DNA of 64,000 nucleotides from Imbricaverruca yamaguchii (Eukaryota > Arthropoda > Thecostraca > Neoverrucidae). Within the stretch, counting starts at the first letter, position 1. Each line of letters starts with the position of its first letter. The stretch covers positions 1,500,501 to 1,564,500 of the forward strand of contig JAOTOL010001634.1 in NCBI GenBank assembly GCA_034440575.1, written 5' to 3'. Positions 1-12,159 of this stretch are shown piece after piece. The notes below the pieces were generated by a model. The model saw only the letters and a list, made by a program, of their open reading frames with translations. It had not been told where the DNA came from and did not search any database. The translations under genes were made by a program, and so were the position numbers.

Positions 1-479
1 CTCACGCCGGCAGCCACGTCTCAAATTTCCGCCACCGGCGGCCGCCATGTTTGTTTTGCTGTGATCCGCCAGAGCAGAACGAGTCTGTTCCAGCATCGGG
101 TCACCGCGCACCTCTCCGCCTCGGCGCCATTTCGCTGTGCCCTACACACACACGGCTGGGTCCCAGCCCGTGCACACCGGTGATGCTGATTATTTTCATC
201 AGCACTCCACCTGCACAATATTTCAGGCGGAGGTCTCTGATAAATATTCTACCGTTCATTAGCTATCGGTGCCCATTCATATCGCAGGCGTGGGCCGCTC
301 CAGACACTTCCAAAACTGGCCTGAGCGTGTGTCGGGGCACAACACCTGTCCATATTTGCATCACTAATGCCGACTTACGGCCTCGACTGACCGCTTCGGT
401 CCGTATTCCAAATGAGCTGCGCTTCCCGGAGCGGCTGGTGCCGGCCGGTGCGGTCCGACACAGTCAGACACAGTCCGAC
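1..479. other. Unique GC-rich flank, no gene seen
   Basis: Non-repetitive sequence leading into the pentamer array. The ATG at 51 opens a frame that stays open only because it runs into the stop-free array, so it is not taken as a gene. From about 420 the sequence already shows CGGTGCGGTCCGACAC-like words that grade into the array. Confidence 0.6.
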
Positions 480-1448
480 ACGATCCGACACGGCACGGCA
501 CGGTCCGGCACGGTCCGGCATGGTCCGGCACGGCACGGTCCGGCACGGCACGGCACGGTCCGGCACGGTCCGGCATGGTCCGGCACGGCACGGCTCGGCA
601 CGGTCCGGTACGGTCAGACACAGTCCGACACGGTCCGACACTGCATGACTCGGAACGGCTCGGCATGGCTCGGCATGGCTCGGCACGGTTCGGCTCGGCT
701 TGGCTCCGCACGGCTCGGCACGGCTTGGCTCGGCTCGGCAGGACTCGGCACGGCTCGGCACGGCGCTCGGCTCGGCTCGGCTCGGCTCGGCTCGGCTCGG
801 CTCGGCTCGGCTCGGCTCGGCTCGGCTCGGCTCGGCTCGGCTCGGCTCGGCTCGGCTCGGCTCGGCTCGGCTCGGCTCGGCTCGGCTCGGCTCGGCTCGG
901 CTCGGCTCGGCTCGGCTCGCGGCTCGGCTCGGCTCGGCTCGGCTCGGCTCGGCTCGGCTCGGCTCGGCTCGGCTCGGCTCGGCTCGGCTCGGCTCGGCTC
1001 GGCTCGGCTCGGCATGGCTCGGCACGGCGCTCGGCTCGGCTCGGCTCGGCTCGGCTCGGCTCGGCTCGGCTCGGCTCGGCTCGGCTCGGCTCGGCTCGGC
1101 ACGGCTCGGCACGGCTCGGCTCGGCTCGGCGCGGCTCGGCTCGGCTCGGCGCTCGGCTCGGCGCTCGGCTCGGCTCGGCTCGGCTCGGCTCGGCTCGGCA
1201 CGGCTCGGCTCGGCTCGGCTCGGCTCGGCTCGGCTCGGCTCGGCTCGGCGCTCGGCTCGGCTCGGCTCGGCTCGGCTCGGCTCGGCTCGGCTCGGCTCGG
1301 CTCGGCTCGGCTCGGCTCGGCTCGGCTCGGCTCGGCTCGGCTCGGCTCGGCTCGGCTCGGCTCGGCTCGGCTCGGCTCGGCTCGGCTCCGCACGGCTCGG
1401 CTCGGCTCGGCTCGGCTCGGCTCGGCTCGGCTCGGCTCGGCTCGGCTC
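480..1448. repeat. CTCGG/CACGG pentamer satellite (about 1 kb)
   Basis: The tract is built from 5-bp units of the form CGGCT, CGGCA or CGGTC. The left part (480-650) is a mixed 10-bp pattern (CGGCACGGTC) with A/T variants. The centre and right (770-1448) are almost pure CTCGG, with rare CGGCGCTCGG and CTCGCGGCTCGG register slips at about 766, 918, 1028, 1150, 1163 and 1249. The unit contains no stop in any frame on either strand, so all six frames are open (ARLGS-type on +, SRAEP-type on -). These ORFs are repeat artefacts. Confidence 0.97.
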
Positions 1449-4400
1449 GATGCCGGGCGGCTCGTCAGCCATCCTTGCGGCACAGGAGCGGCTGTGCCAT
1501 GCGACCAACAGCCAGGTGCACCGGGTGCAAGATGAGCATTGAATGGGCCGGTGCCTAGTCCCGTCCAGCGGTGCACACATGCACAGGCTGTCTCGCCCGA
1601 GTATGATGGCCTGGCCAACAGCACCAAACTATGCTCCCGGTGCATAGCCGGTGCAAGCTTGAAGACCAGCATTGCACATTATGCTGTTGCCCAAGTGCCA
1701 TTTGCACATTGGTCGGATAGAGGTGTGTTATTTTGGACAAAATTGACAGCTGAAAGTCACTTTCACAACGAAAACGGAATTTGTCACGAGTAGCATTTCA
1801 CTTTTTAACATTTTACACATTAAATTTCTATGCTTGGGTAGTACAATTTCATCTGTGGAAGGTAGTAGTTAAGTTAATTAGTTATGGCTTTAACTTACAT
1901 TTGTTGTTTCATGAGTACAAACGATATTAAATGGAACTATGAGCCACCCAACTTCTTCATCTATATATCCCAGTCGAACAATGCTCATTCACGCCTCGAC
2001 TCGACTAACTTAGCTGTCTTAAGTAAATATAGGGCTGTCCGTGATATGGATCAAACAACACCTCGAATATACACGTCTGCCTTGCCCATAGTACGCCCTG
2101 AGAATACCATCAGAGGTCAATTGTGATAAATGTGGCCACATTACAAAGACATGAATGGAATACGATGTGAGGAAATCCTCCATCAATGTGGGAAATAAAA
2201 AACCTAAATGAAGCCGTGGCTGTACTCCCACCATGCGCTGTAGCGCCAACTCTGTGTTAACCGGCTATAGCTGTGTTGCCCGCTGCCTGTTGTCGGTGGA
2301 CTTAAGCCCAGACACATTGTGGTCTGGTCCACCTCCCAGTTGTGGCCTGGCCCACCCTTCACAGCTGTGGTCTGGCCGCAGCTTTTGCCTACCTTAAGTT
2401 GGCCGCCTCTCACAGTGTTAGTTTCACTAGTTTTCTTTTTCCTCTTGTCATGTGTGATCTCAAAATGTCAATACATAAGATTCTAGGGAATTCAAAACAC
2501 GCATATACTTTCCAGCCATTTAAATACTGGGACACAGCCATGGATGTCTTTTCGTAACTATATTCATTTTGCACACGTATGCGTTTGCTTAGAACTGTCA
2601 GTCTGCAATCCTACTGGCTTCGACTATTATTGGCAGCGCAAGAATCCGCCCCGTTCTGCTCTAATAGGCCACACCTACATATTTGCCAACAGCACTGCTG
2701 CTTTTCGGTACGCACGGTGTCGATTGGCTAATATCTGCTGATTTTTAATTGTATTTTGTGGTAGCTGTATCATACTCTCTATTAAATGCTCTTCCATTGG
2801 GATTGGATTGGCAATCTGTCCTTCTGGCATCCTTGGTCTAATATTTGTGGTGACGACACTTTCGGCATCGTTTCTAGGCTGGACTTCAACGGGTGAAATG
2901 TTGATGGAGCTCAATCCGCTGACTACGGCACTGTTACATGACACTGTTCTCTACATTATGGCACTGTTACATCGGAGAACAGGTGCAGCACAGCGTCACG
3001 TGATGTGCATTGTGAAACGGATCATGTTTTCCTGAACACGGGAATGCTGTCAGAACCGGGAGTTACGCTCAATCAATTGCAGATAAATGCGTGAACACGA
3101 CACATTGATAATATCCAGGTAAAAGTGTTGTTTCAATCATGCGTTAGCCTACACCTGCAGTCAAGGTCGTAACATGCGTCAGGTTCATTCAATCGAAACG
3201 CTGAGAAGGTTATGAGGAAACTCACTGGGAATGCGTTAAATATTTGGATGGGTTACTTGTCTCTATATGTGGTTGATGTCTGTGAACACTAACGTGAACC
3301 GATGCTTTAATTAAGTCCATGTAGCTAGTTTGGACTTCAACAGCTAGTACGTTCATATTTCGGACGTAATGCTTCTTTGTCTCTATTACCTCAAACGGTA
3401 AGAATGCCTCTCGACTGATGCGCGTGTTGTAGCGTTTTCAAGCGCGTGAAAGACTGCCGCTTATGCTGGCAGTGCCGTACGTGTGACACGAAAGGCGATG
3501 TCGGAGGCAATGCTCTCAGACTGATGTGCTATGCGCATCTGTACGTCACGGACTTGAGCTCCGGAACCAGACGTCACATGACTCATGTTCTGAGTCTGAG
3601 TGACTGCAAGCAAGATCCTATGGTGGATCGTGCACAACTTATCAGATGTAAGTGCACAGCTTGAGCATGTGACACACACAGTTATAATTCCATCGTATGT
3701 TTTTAATAAACAGTGCTTGGATAAAGATACCGGGTAGATTCGTTCGAAGGCGATTCAGTTTGCTAATACTTGGTCCACAATTCCCTTCCAAGGCATGCGC
3801 AGACGACGGAATATGGCCTGGTGTGTATGACTTTGAAATGAAGGAACAATTTTCACAGCCTCATTTTGCGGTATCTCCGCTCTGCTGGGAAGTCTGGACA
3901 GCCCTGTTCCAGTGGCAATATTTGTTTGTGCTCTCTGTTAACATTGGTGGCAATGTACACAACCCACAATTTGTCAGTTTTTATAGGTAATCACGAGTTA
4001 ACACTGCCGCTGAATGAATGCACCGACTTGCTGCGTCATGCCATTCCATTCTTAATACATGGGGTATCTGGTACAGCGTACTAAGAAATGTTGAATTGGA
4101 GACCATTTTCTTCTCCACTTAGCAAGCAAGCACATGATGTTCATTCACTTCCTTTTTCATTCATAGCCAAGGTAGTTATGAACGAACATCATAGGCCACT
4201 CAGCCTTACATAGCTCATTGTAACTGCATTCAAAGATCGCATCTCAATGGTCTTAAAATCGCGGATAATCTAATTCGTAGAATGTAAAGACAGGTGAAAC
4301 AAAGCAATTGCTTTCAGGTGACTCTGGTTACCCTCGATGGGTAAAGTCACTGCAGAACGTCGCCAGAAAGCCGCATTCAACGACCATGTAGTCGTGACTA

Positions 4401-4475
4401 TGCGGTCGAGCACTTTTGTGAACACACTCGGAACAGGTCCGTGACATATCGTGTCCTTAAAAATTGCAAGCACCG
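1449..4475. other. About 3 kb without a supported gene
   Basis: Ordinary, moderately AT-rich non-repetitive sequence with short ORFs only. The one frame that reads like protein (2675-2944, minus) is listed separately with low confidence. Confidence 0.6.
2675..2944 (-). CDS. Candidate exon or gene remnant, unrecognised
   Basis: An 89-codon ATG-initiated minus-strand frame with balanced amino-acid composition, for example IANPIPMEEHLIESMIQ near the middle and a basic ANRHRAYRKAAVLLANM end. It differs from the R/A/G-rich artefact ORFs elsewhere. Splice-like signals are compatible with an exon: an AACAG acceptor lies near the 5' side and a GTAGGT-like donor overlaps the last codons. I do not recognise the family, and similar lengths occur by chance in this base composition. 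Confidence 0.2.
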   Translation of the reverse strand: MSCNSAVVSGLSSINISPVEVQPRNDAESVVTTNIRPRMPEGQIANPIPMEEHLIESMIQLPQNTIKNQQILANRHRAYRKAAVLLANM

Positions 4476-4725
4476 CTATATATCCGGCTGTGGTCAGTGT
4501 CCCCGATTGTGATCAGCTTCTCTCGGCAGGTGATGTCTACTTCTTCAGAACAGATCGGCAGGTCCTTTATATCCAGTTGTGGTCAGTGACCCCGATTGTG
4601 ATCAGCTTCTCTCATTCATTACAGACGTTTACAGTACGGTGTGTGCCTCTTGCAATATATAGGTGGATTCTCTATATCCAGTTGTGGTCAGTAGCCTTCC
4701 AGATTGTGATCGGCTTAGCGGCGTG
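4476..4725 (+). repeat. Three-copy imperfect tandem duplication (about 90-105 bp)
   Basis: A block containing ATATCCRGYTGTGGTCAGT followed by GATTGTGATCRGCTT recurs at about 4480, 4570 and 4675. The intervals are unequal, suggesting an old duplication with indels. Confidence 0.75.
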
Positions 4726-5092
4726 AGGTGTGTACTTCTTTGGAATAGATCGGCGGGATCTTTTCAGCTTGATTAGCGCTTCTTGCCGTCGGTTCAACGC
4801 ATCCTTGATCAGACAAGCCGGACCGACCAGTTATGGCGAGCTGGTAGTGACGATGCACTACTCCAGTTCGAGGCACATCCATCGCCGACACTCACTGAGT
4901 GATCGCGGCACACGCTCTTCGAACACCGCTGACGGCGCTTGTCTGCGGTGGGGACGGGGTGTGCACAGTCACCTGCTACATGGGTGTCTGCAGAACTAAG
5001 CAAGCCCCCGCAGAGCCACTGAACGGCTCGTGCAAAGGTCGCGACGACGTGTGGCGAGCTACCGCTGAGCCGCCATTGTACCCACGCATCGA

Positions 5093-5512
5093 GCACTAGA
5101 CCGACACGCCTGCTGCTCGGCCAAAGCCGCTGCAATAGCGGAGTACCGCTGGACCGCCACTGAACCGACGCGTCTGTTGCCCGGGCAAACCCTCTGCAAC
5201 AGCGGAGTACTGCTGGACCGCCACTGGACCGACACGTCTGTTGCCCGGGCAAACCCGCTGCAACAGCGGAGTACCGCTGGACCGCCACTGAACCGGCACG
5301 CCTGTTGCCCGGCCAAACCCGCTGCAACAGCGGAGTACTGCTGGACCGCCACTGGACCGACACGTCTGTTGCCCGGGCAAACCCGCTGCAACAGCGGAGT
5401 ACCGCTGGACCGCCACTGAACCAACCCACCGGGCACTGGACCGATACACCGGGCACTGGACCGATACACCGGGCACTGGACCGATACACCGGCCACTGGA
5501 CCGACGCACCCG
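5093..5512 (+). repeat. 64-bp minisatellite followed by 20-21-bp array
   Basis: The core GCAACAGCGGAGTACTGCTG recurs at about 5195, 5260, 5323 and 5388 (period 63-65), separated by CACTGRACCGACACGTCTGTTGCCCGG-like spacers. From 5428 to 5505 the array changes to a shorter unit, CGGGCACTGGACCGATACAC. The short unit is contained in the longer one (CACTGGACCGACAC), so it probably arose by partial amplification. Confidence 0.9.
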
Positions 5513-5789
5513 TTGCCCATGTAAACCCGCGGCAGCGGAACACTGCCGACCCGCCACTGGACCGGCACACAATGCCGACACACCCGCTGCCTGGGCAAAC
5601 CCGCTACAACGTGCATCACTAAACAGGCGTGCATCACTAAACAGACACACCCGCTGCAGCCAAAGATGGCGGCCACACGGGAGCACACGTTGGACGAACA
5701 CCCATTGAGGCATGACCTCCCCCGCCCTCCGCTGAGGCACAAACGGTCGGTGTACGAGAACCCTCACTGGCTAGAGGTCGACCACAGGG

Positions 5790-6855
5790 CCGGCGACTGG
5801 CGCGACCCCAGCAGATGAGGGGTGGCCTCTGGTACAACCCCAGCAGCTGAGGGGCGGCGGATGGTGCGACCCCAGCAGCTGAGGGGCCGGCGACTGGCGC
5901 GACCCCAGCAGCTGAGGGGTGGCCTCTGGTACAACCCCAGCAGCTGAAGGGCGGCGGATGGTGCGACCCCAGCAGCTGAGGGGCCGGCGGCTGGTGCGAC
6001 CCCAGCAGCTGAGGGGCCGGCGGCTGGTGCGACCCCAGCAGCTGAGGGGTGGCCTCTGGTACAACCCCAGCAGCTGAGGTGCCGGCGGCTGGTGCGACCC
6101 CAGCAGCTGAGGGGCCGGCGGCTGGTGCGACCCCAGCAGCTGAGGGGCCGGCGGCTGGTACGACCCCAGAGCTGAGGGGCCGGCGGCTGGTACGACCCCA
6201 GCAGCTGAGGGGCCGGCGGCTGGTACAACCCCACCAGCTGGGGGGCGGCGGATGGTACGACCCCAGAGCTGAGGTGCCGGCGGCTGGTACGACCCCAGCA
6301 GCTGAGGGGCCGGCGGCTGGTACGACCCCAGCAGCTGAGGGGCCGGCGGCTGGTACAACCCCACCAGCTGGGGGGCGGCGGATGGTACGACCCCAGAGCT
6401 GAGGTGCCGGCGGCTGGTACGACCCCAGCAGCTGAGGGGCGGCGGATGGTACGACCCCAGAGCTGAGGGGCCGGCGGCTGGTACGACCCCAGCAGCTGAG
6501 GGGCCGGCGGCTGGTACAACCCCAGCAGCTGGGGGGCGGCGGATGGTACGACCCCAGAGCTGAGGGCCGGCGGTGACGACCCCAGAGCTGAGGGGCCGGC
6601 GGCTGGTACGACCCCAGCAGCTGAGGGGCCGGCGGATGGTACAACCCCAGCAGCTGAGGGGCGGCGGATGGTACGGCCCCAGCAGCTGAGGGGCGGCGGA
6701 TGGTGCGACCCCAGAGCTGAGGGGCCGGCGGCTGGTACGACCCCAGCAGCTGAGGGGCGGCGGATGGTGCGACCCCAGCAGCTGAGGGGCCGGCGGCTGG
6801 TGCGACCCCAGCAGCTGAGGGGCCGGCGGCTGGTGCGACCCCAGCGGCCGAGGGG
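5790..6855 (+). repeat. 33-bp GC-rich minisatellite (about 1.07 kb)
   Basis: More than 30 units with the core GACCCCAGCAGCTGAGGGG plus CCGGCGGCTGGTRC. Length variants (GACCCCAGAGCTGAGG, and GGGGCGGCGGATGG in place of GGGGCCGGCGGCTGG) recur in blocks, for example 6196-6290 and 6330-6420, showing higher-order amplification. Long minus-strand ORFs here (PQLLGS.., AAGVAP..) are repeat artefacts. Confidence 0.95.
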
Positions 6856-8361
6856 CTAGCCATGTGCTGGAGCTTCAAGCCGTGGCGGGCCGGCGGGGCT
6901 TTGTCTGGCTTGTTTGGGCGGCAAGGTAGAGTGGGACGAGAGAGGGCGTTGTTGCTCCGGCCGGCCCTGGCGGCTGCAATAAACCGTAACGAGCGGCGGT
7001 CGGCTCCACGGTACGGCTATTGAGACATGTCGGGTGGCGAAGAGGAACGTGTCGGGCTGAGCCACGCATGACTCGGCCGAAATAACGCCAGAGATGACGG
7101 AACATTGGCGCTGTCAAAGGCGCGAGAATTCTGACTGGCGGCGTGCGGCTGCGTAAGAATCCGTTACCAATTCACGCGTACACGACACTCCGACCCAGAT
7201 CTCTGGAGCGGGTGCCTGCCTTTTGTCCGGCGGTGCCCGGTCGTGCCGCGCCATCGCCCAACCCTTCGCCCCATTAAGTCACATCATTTAGTACAAACTA
7301 CGACGATAATAACACACCATAAACATTTCAATGCCCGTACGCCATGATAAATCGGATCATTGTCCGGCTAAGCGCGCTATTAGGGGCTTACGCGTGAGAT
7401 CGGAGTCTCCGTCGTGTTATTGATCGATCGGTCGTGCGAACGACCACACCATCGTCCCGAAACAACACCAACACACCGCTGCATTGTCCGCACCCACCGC
7501 TCTTCACCCAGGCCTGATCTGATCAAGTGCTGCTTAGTGCGCACAGTACGCTGTTTAGTGTTTGTACCACTGCCGTTGTACCAGTATGAACTGCGTCTGA
7601 GGTGCTCGGTTTATAAGGGATTGAATCACTTCGTAACCTAGAACATAGTGAGTATTTCCGGCACTCCGCCAGTATAATTGGATGCGCTACCGAAGTATGT
7701 CAGTACATGTGCGCCGTGCTGAATTCCACACACAGCGGCACATGTATCTCTTCTTTTCCCAATGTTTAGTTCGTGTTCACGGTTAGAACTACGTGAGCCA
7801 AGCGATCAATTACTCCGTGGTTAAATTTGTAAGTGGCTTTCGTCGTTCAAGTCCACTTATTTTGCCTTGTTGGAGCATTTCTATACCTTATAGTGATCGC
7901 CGAGGAGAAGGAGCACATAGGGGTCGTTCGGAATATTCCGAACATACCGGATTTGTTTCGCATTCCAAGTGAACGATAGCATCCTCTATGTCCGTTGTGT
8001 TCCGAATAATATATGACACAACTGTCAAAAGCGTGTAATCTTGAGGGGTCCGGCGCAAAGGACACCGCCAACCACGCCCACTTATCACATCTGACATCGG
8101 GTACCCCCAGCTGCGGCAGTGTCGTCTCGCCACCGACCACCCAACTCGTCTGCCGGCTCCCCAATGTGCTGCGGCGTAGGCGGCGGGCACCGCCGGCTCC
8201 TCTGCATTCAACACAACGCCTCCGGCAAATCAAATTAGCCAGCCTGCATTATCTTCGTCACAGAATGGGTCTGGAAATCAGGGCAGCCGATTCAGGCCCT
8301 GGCTGGGTGTTGCTTTGTCCATTCTAGCCATTCCAGTGTTTCCAACTCCGACCAATGCAAA
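6856..8361. other. 1.5 kb without a supported gene
   Basis: Non-repetitive sequence, GC-rich on the left and near 50% GC on the right. Only short frames are present, and no splice-supported coding segment was recognised. Confidence 0.55.
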
Positions 8362-8571
8362 GTCCAGTACCGAGTCATCCAGCTCGGTGTGGTGTCATCC
8401 AGCCGACCGCTCCCACGCCGGCCAATACAGGGTCCAGTACCGAGTCATCCAGCTCGGTGTGGTGTCATCCAGCCGACCGCTCCCACGCCGGCCAATACAG
8501 GGTCCAGTACCGAGTCATCCAGCTCGATGTGGTGTCATCCAGCCGACCGCTCCCACGCCGGCCCACCGCCC
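8362..8571 (+). repeat. 70-bp tandem repeat, three copies
   Basis: The word GTCCAGTACCGAGTCATCCA starts at 8362, 8432 and 8502, an exact 70-bp period. The copies are nearly identical, so the duplication is recent. Confidence 0.95.
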
Positions 8572-8931
8572 CGATGGCAGATCGACAGAGCCGCGCTCCG
8601 GCAATTACGCCGCCGTTGTCGGCGCAGTTACATGTTGCACCTAAGTGGTGTAATGAAATCCGAGCGGCGACCCGCGGCGGGCCGGGCCAGCCCATTAGTC
8701 GGCGACGGCGACACGGCCTGTGCCGGCCCGGCCTGGCTCAGGCAGCCGCCGCCCCACGGCCGCCCTACTGACCACCGCCGCTCATACCCAAGCTGTTTGT
8801 GCGGGGAGCTAGTCTGGTGAACCTTGCGTCGCGGCTGTTGGTGATGCTGAAGCAGCGCGAAGCCTGCTCACACGCGTTAGATAAGATTCGCCTGTACGTT
8901 TAGCTCTATTTCACGGGGTTCAGTCTGGCTC

Positions 8932-8963
8932 TACCGACAGGGTCCACGGCGACCCTGTCGGTA
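8932..8963. other. Perfect 13-bp inverted repeat (hairpin)
   Basis: TACCGACAGGGTC and its exact reverse complement are separated by the 6-nt loop CACGGC. It stands alone in unique sequence; no poly-T or gene end is nearby. Confidence 0.9.
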
Positions 8964-8997
8964 AGCCATACGATGATGCAAACCCGACAGGATGCAC

Positions 8998-9042
8998 ACG
9001 CGATGCGATGCGATGCGACGCGACGCTATGCCGATGCGGACG
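8998..9042 (+). repeat. Short GATGC microsatellite
   Basis: About eight degenerate 5-bp units of the type GCGATGCGATGCGATGC that grade into GCGACGCGACGC. Confidence 0.85.
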
Positions 9043-10499
9043 GTAGAGCTCGCAGACTTCGGTGGGGCTCACAATTAGTCTGTGTGGACTGGTTATAAAT
9101 AAGTAATTCGCCTGAAGCTTCTCTCATCTGCGAATTCCGAGAGCTCAATTACTGGCGGCCGTATCACGTCATGTACTTCAGTGCGGGTTGCTTTGTGCTG
9201 GGTGTGTTATGCCCACGGCTGGGAATCTGCGAGAGCGCAGGCGTGGCTGCCCACATGTCGGCACGTATGTACTTATGCATTCATATGGCTGATTAGGTAT
9301 TCGGGTTCCATGTCCGACAGTGAACGGCCGTAGACGTCGGGTCGAGTTTGCCAGACGTGGAGGCGCGACTGTGGTGCTCAGCGCGTGGTCAGAGGTCACT
9401 GCAGACACGGGGTTATGGAACAGTTGCCTCATGGAAGCTGTCTGCGACATACTAGCTCCTGACACCTGATGAAATGCCTGTTGATCGTATGTCTTGCATG
9501 AGGTGGACCCCATAGAGGTTTTTGGTCATGCACACATGACGCTGAAACATTTCATTTAAATGCAACGCATTGGAAGCATTGCTTACAATTCTACACATTC
9601 TTGCACGTGAAGACATGCCATTCTTCCTTCGTATCTGGCACATTTCGTATCTGGCATTTTTGAAAACTTCTGGTGGCTTGACCTGACTAGAGTAACATTG
9701 TCAGCCACAAACATGCGGATGGTTGTGCACATAAACCTGAATTATGTCTTGTACCGCTTCAAAAAAAAACAGCTGAGATATCTTTCGCAAGCTTCTGCTT
9801 TTGCATACAATTGAGCATTGGCGCATTGTTCAAGTTGTTCCGGTTGCAATCTGCAGTTGTGTTTACTGCCATCTTCTACTCTGCGTGTTCATAATATCAA
9901 ACTCAATTAAAGCATTTATGTCATGTGACACCCGAGTTATATGTGGAATAGTTGTCAGCCTCAAATTGTCAGTGTGCATATTGTGCACGGCCAGATCATC
10001 CTATGGACTCAATATCTTAACCATAGCAACTGAAATAAAGCTGTTCCCAAGCCATGCCCTCATCAATGCTCTAGACTCAGCCTCTGCACGTGGTATGGAC
10101 CTCTCCCAGACTCTCACTGCTTTCCATCCGACCCCTGCCGGCGGATGAGGTTGTGTTCCTGACCCTTCTCTGGCAGCATTGGTCTGGGTGGTGCGACGCA
10201 GCTTTTTGGTACGCGACGTAGACGCAATGCTGGCGTCGGAGATCATTATCTGATGTCATAGAGCCGTTTTTGCCTCTTCGGTGGGCCACCCGCAGCCCAG
10301 CTGGGGCTCAGACTGCCGCTGCTCACGCGGCCCGGCCCTTACCATCGCATGCTGGGAAACCGCACAACAGCCAGGCCTCTCTTCCCGTCCCGCACACTTC
10401 CCTATTCTGTAAATCGCTATATGCATTCTCCACTACAATCTCCTTCATCACAGCCTGCCAGCGACCAGCGCTTACGCATGAGGCTGCTTACCTAGCCTG
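9043..10499. other. About 1.5 kb without a supported gene
   Basis: Unique sequence, 45-50% GC. Short ORFs only; none reads like a known domain. Confidence 0.55.
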
Positions 10500-10800
10500 G
10501 TAAAGACCAGAGCTGACGGGAGAAACTGTTCACCAAGACTGGCAAGCACCATGTAACCATGCTCAGCGAGGTCCTGTACTCAATCAAACTGGTCTGGCAA
10601 GGACCAGAACTGACGGAAGAGGCTGCCTACTTGGCCAGACCAAGACCAGAACTGACGAAAACAACTGTTTACCTAGACTGATGATGATCAGAGCTGACAG
10701 TAGAGACCGTTCATCAACTCTGGCAAAGACTAGAGCTGACGGGAAAGACTGCACCTAGCCTGGCAAAAACCAGAACTGACGGGCGAGACTTTATTCCAAT
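10500..10800 (+). repeat. Degenerate minisatellite, about 55-60 bp
   Basis: The phrase GACCAGARCTGACGGRAGA recurs at about 10506, 10603, 10645, 10690, 10729 and 10770, with TGGCAAAGAC- and CTACCTAG-like linkers. The units differ strongly, indicating an old array. Confidence 0.75.
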
Positions 10801-11754
10801 GGCCGACCACATGTTCGGTCATCCGCGGCCAGGAGGACGTCTGTCCACGTGACCGTGTCACCACAGCCGCCAGAGTTTGTTTCCAGTCGACGGGACGCTT
10901 CCCGTCACTGACCGGAGCACGCGCGGCGATCACCCGCTGCCGCGCGTCAAAACAAAATACCCTGCCGACACATGGAACGACGCTCGGCCAGTTTGTTTGC
11001 CCCCGGTCGCCGGCTCGGAAAGCGACGACGAATGCCGCGAATGCTCCGTCGACCAAATCGGAAATGTATCAGTGCGTGCCATCTACGTACCAGTTATGCG
11101 TTGGCATAAGGCAGTGCCACCGGCGGTTCCAATTCACATTCCAGAGACGGTTTCAATGCACATGCTGTCAGACGCGCATGGTCAGAGACAGACATGCTCT
11201 CGGTGCATTGAAACATTGTGTCTCTATATTCACTCCAAAGTTTGTGGATGCCGACGGAAAAATTCACCAGACTTCGCATCTGTTCTCATTCACGCCGACG
11301 CGCTTACATCGCTCCGCAGCCTCCGTGATTATATAAAGCATAACTTAGCCATTGCCAAGGCGGGATGTGCTTCCTCCTTAACCGTTTTGGGGGTTGTACA
11401 ATGTGAACCTAGGGAATCCATACAACAAAAACTGCGTTTCTTGCGCACAATACCGCATGGCAAGCTGGGGCATGTAACAGCCTGCTACCTGGCCGTTTTT
11501 GTGTCGGGCTACTCCTCGCTGGACGGCACTGGTTTTTCTGCGAAAGCATGGCTATTAATTAGGCGCCGATCTCCAGGACGCAGATCGACGCGGCGAGCGG
11601 CGCTCTGCCCACCGCCGAGCGGTGACATGGCGACGCGGAACTTCAGGCAGCGACACCTGCCGGCGGCGGCTGTTCACAAATACAATCCGACGAACGGTCA
11701 CGCTCGGCTGGCCGTCCGGCTTTGTGCTCGTCGTCACGCCGCGCACAAAGCCAC
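10801..11754. other. About 1 kb without a supported gene
   Basis: One long + frame covers most of this stretch (10877-11764) but begins at TTG, changes composition along its length and matches nothing I recognise. I treat it as non-coding. Confidence 0.45.
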
Positions 11755-12085
11755 GTCACGTTAGTCACGTTGTTCACGTCACACCGAAATGGCGTCACGT
11801 AAAGCGGGCCACGGCCGCCAACCGGGCGTCAAACCGCGAGCCTGCGTCCCTGATAGCGTCACACTGCCGCCCCTCACGTCACGTCAAGATGACGTCACGT
11901 ATGGCGAGCTACAGCCGCCAGCCGGACGTCACACCGCCGCCGTTCATTCAGTGTCCATCACGTTCACCACAGCGTCATACCCCTGCGTCTGCGTCCATCA
12001 CAGCGTCACACCTCAACCTCTCAAGTCCGTCGCGGCGTCTCGCCGCTGCCTCTCACATCCGTCAGGACACCGCCTCTGACATCTT
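11755..12085 (+). repeat. CGTCA-rich degenerate repeat with one full CRE
   Basis: About a dozen CGTCA words (many as CGTCAC) occur within 330 bp, in a loose periodic context with CGCCGCC spacers. A palindromic TGACGTCA, the cAMP-response element consensus for CREB/ATF factors, is at 11890-11897. It is either a decayed minisatellite that contains CGTCA or a bZIP-binding cluster; the sequence cannot decide. Confidence 0.6.
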
Positions 12086-12159
12086 TCAGAGCGTCACACA
12101 GCAGATCTCGCCAGGTTTATGACAATATAACGACAGCATGGTCACCGTCGCGGCGATGA

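Noticed and set aside
51..1672. Six overlapping long ORFs (ARLGS- and SRAEP-type), up to 494 codons
   Set aside because: They exist only because the CTCGG pentamer has no stop in any frame on either strand.
5637..6878. 413-codon minus-strand ORF rich in P, A and G
   Set aside because: It follows the 33-bp minisatellite, and two other frames are equally open.
10877..11764. 295-codon + strand ORF
   Set aside because: Starts at TTG, composition changes along it, no recognisable domain, and its end lies in the CGTCA repeat.
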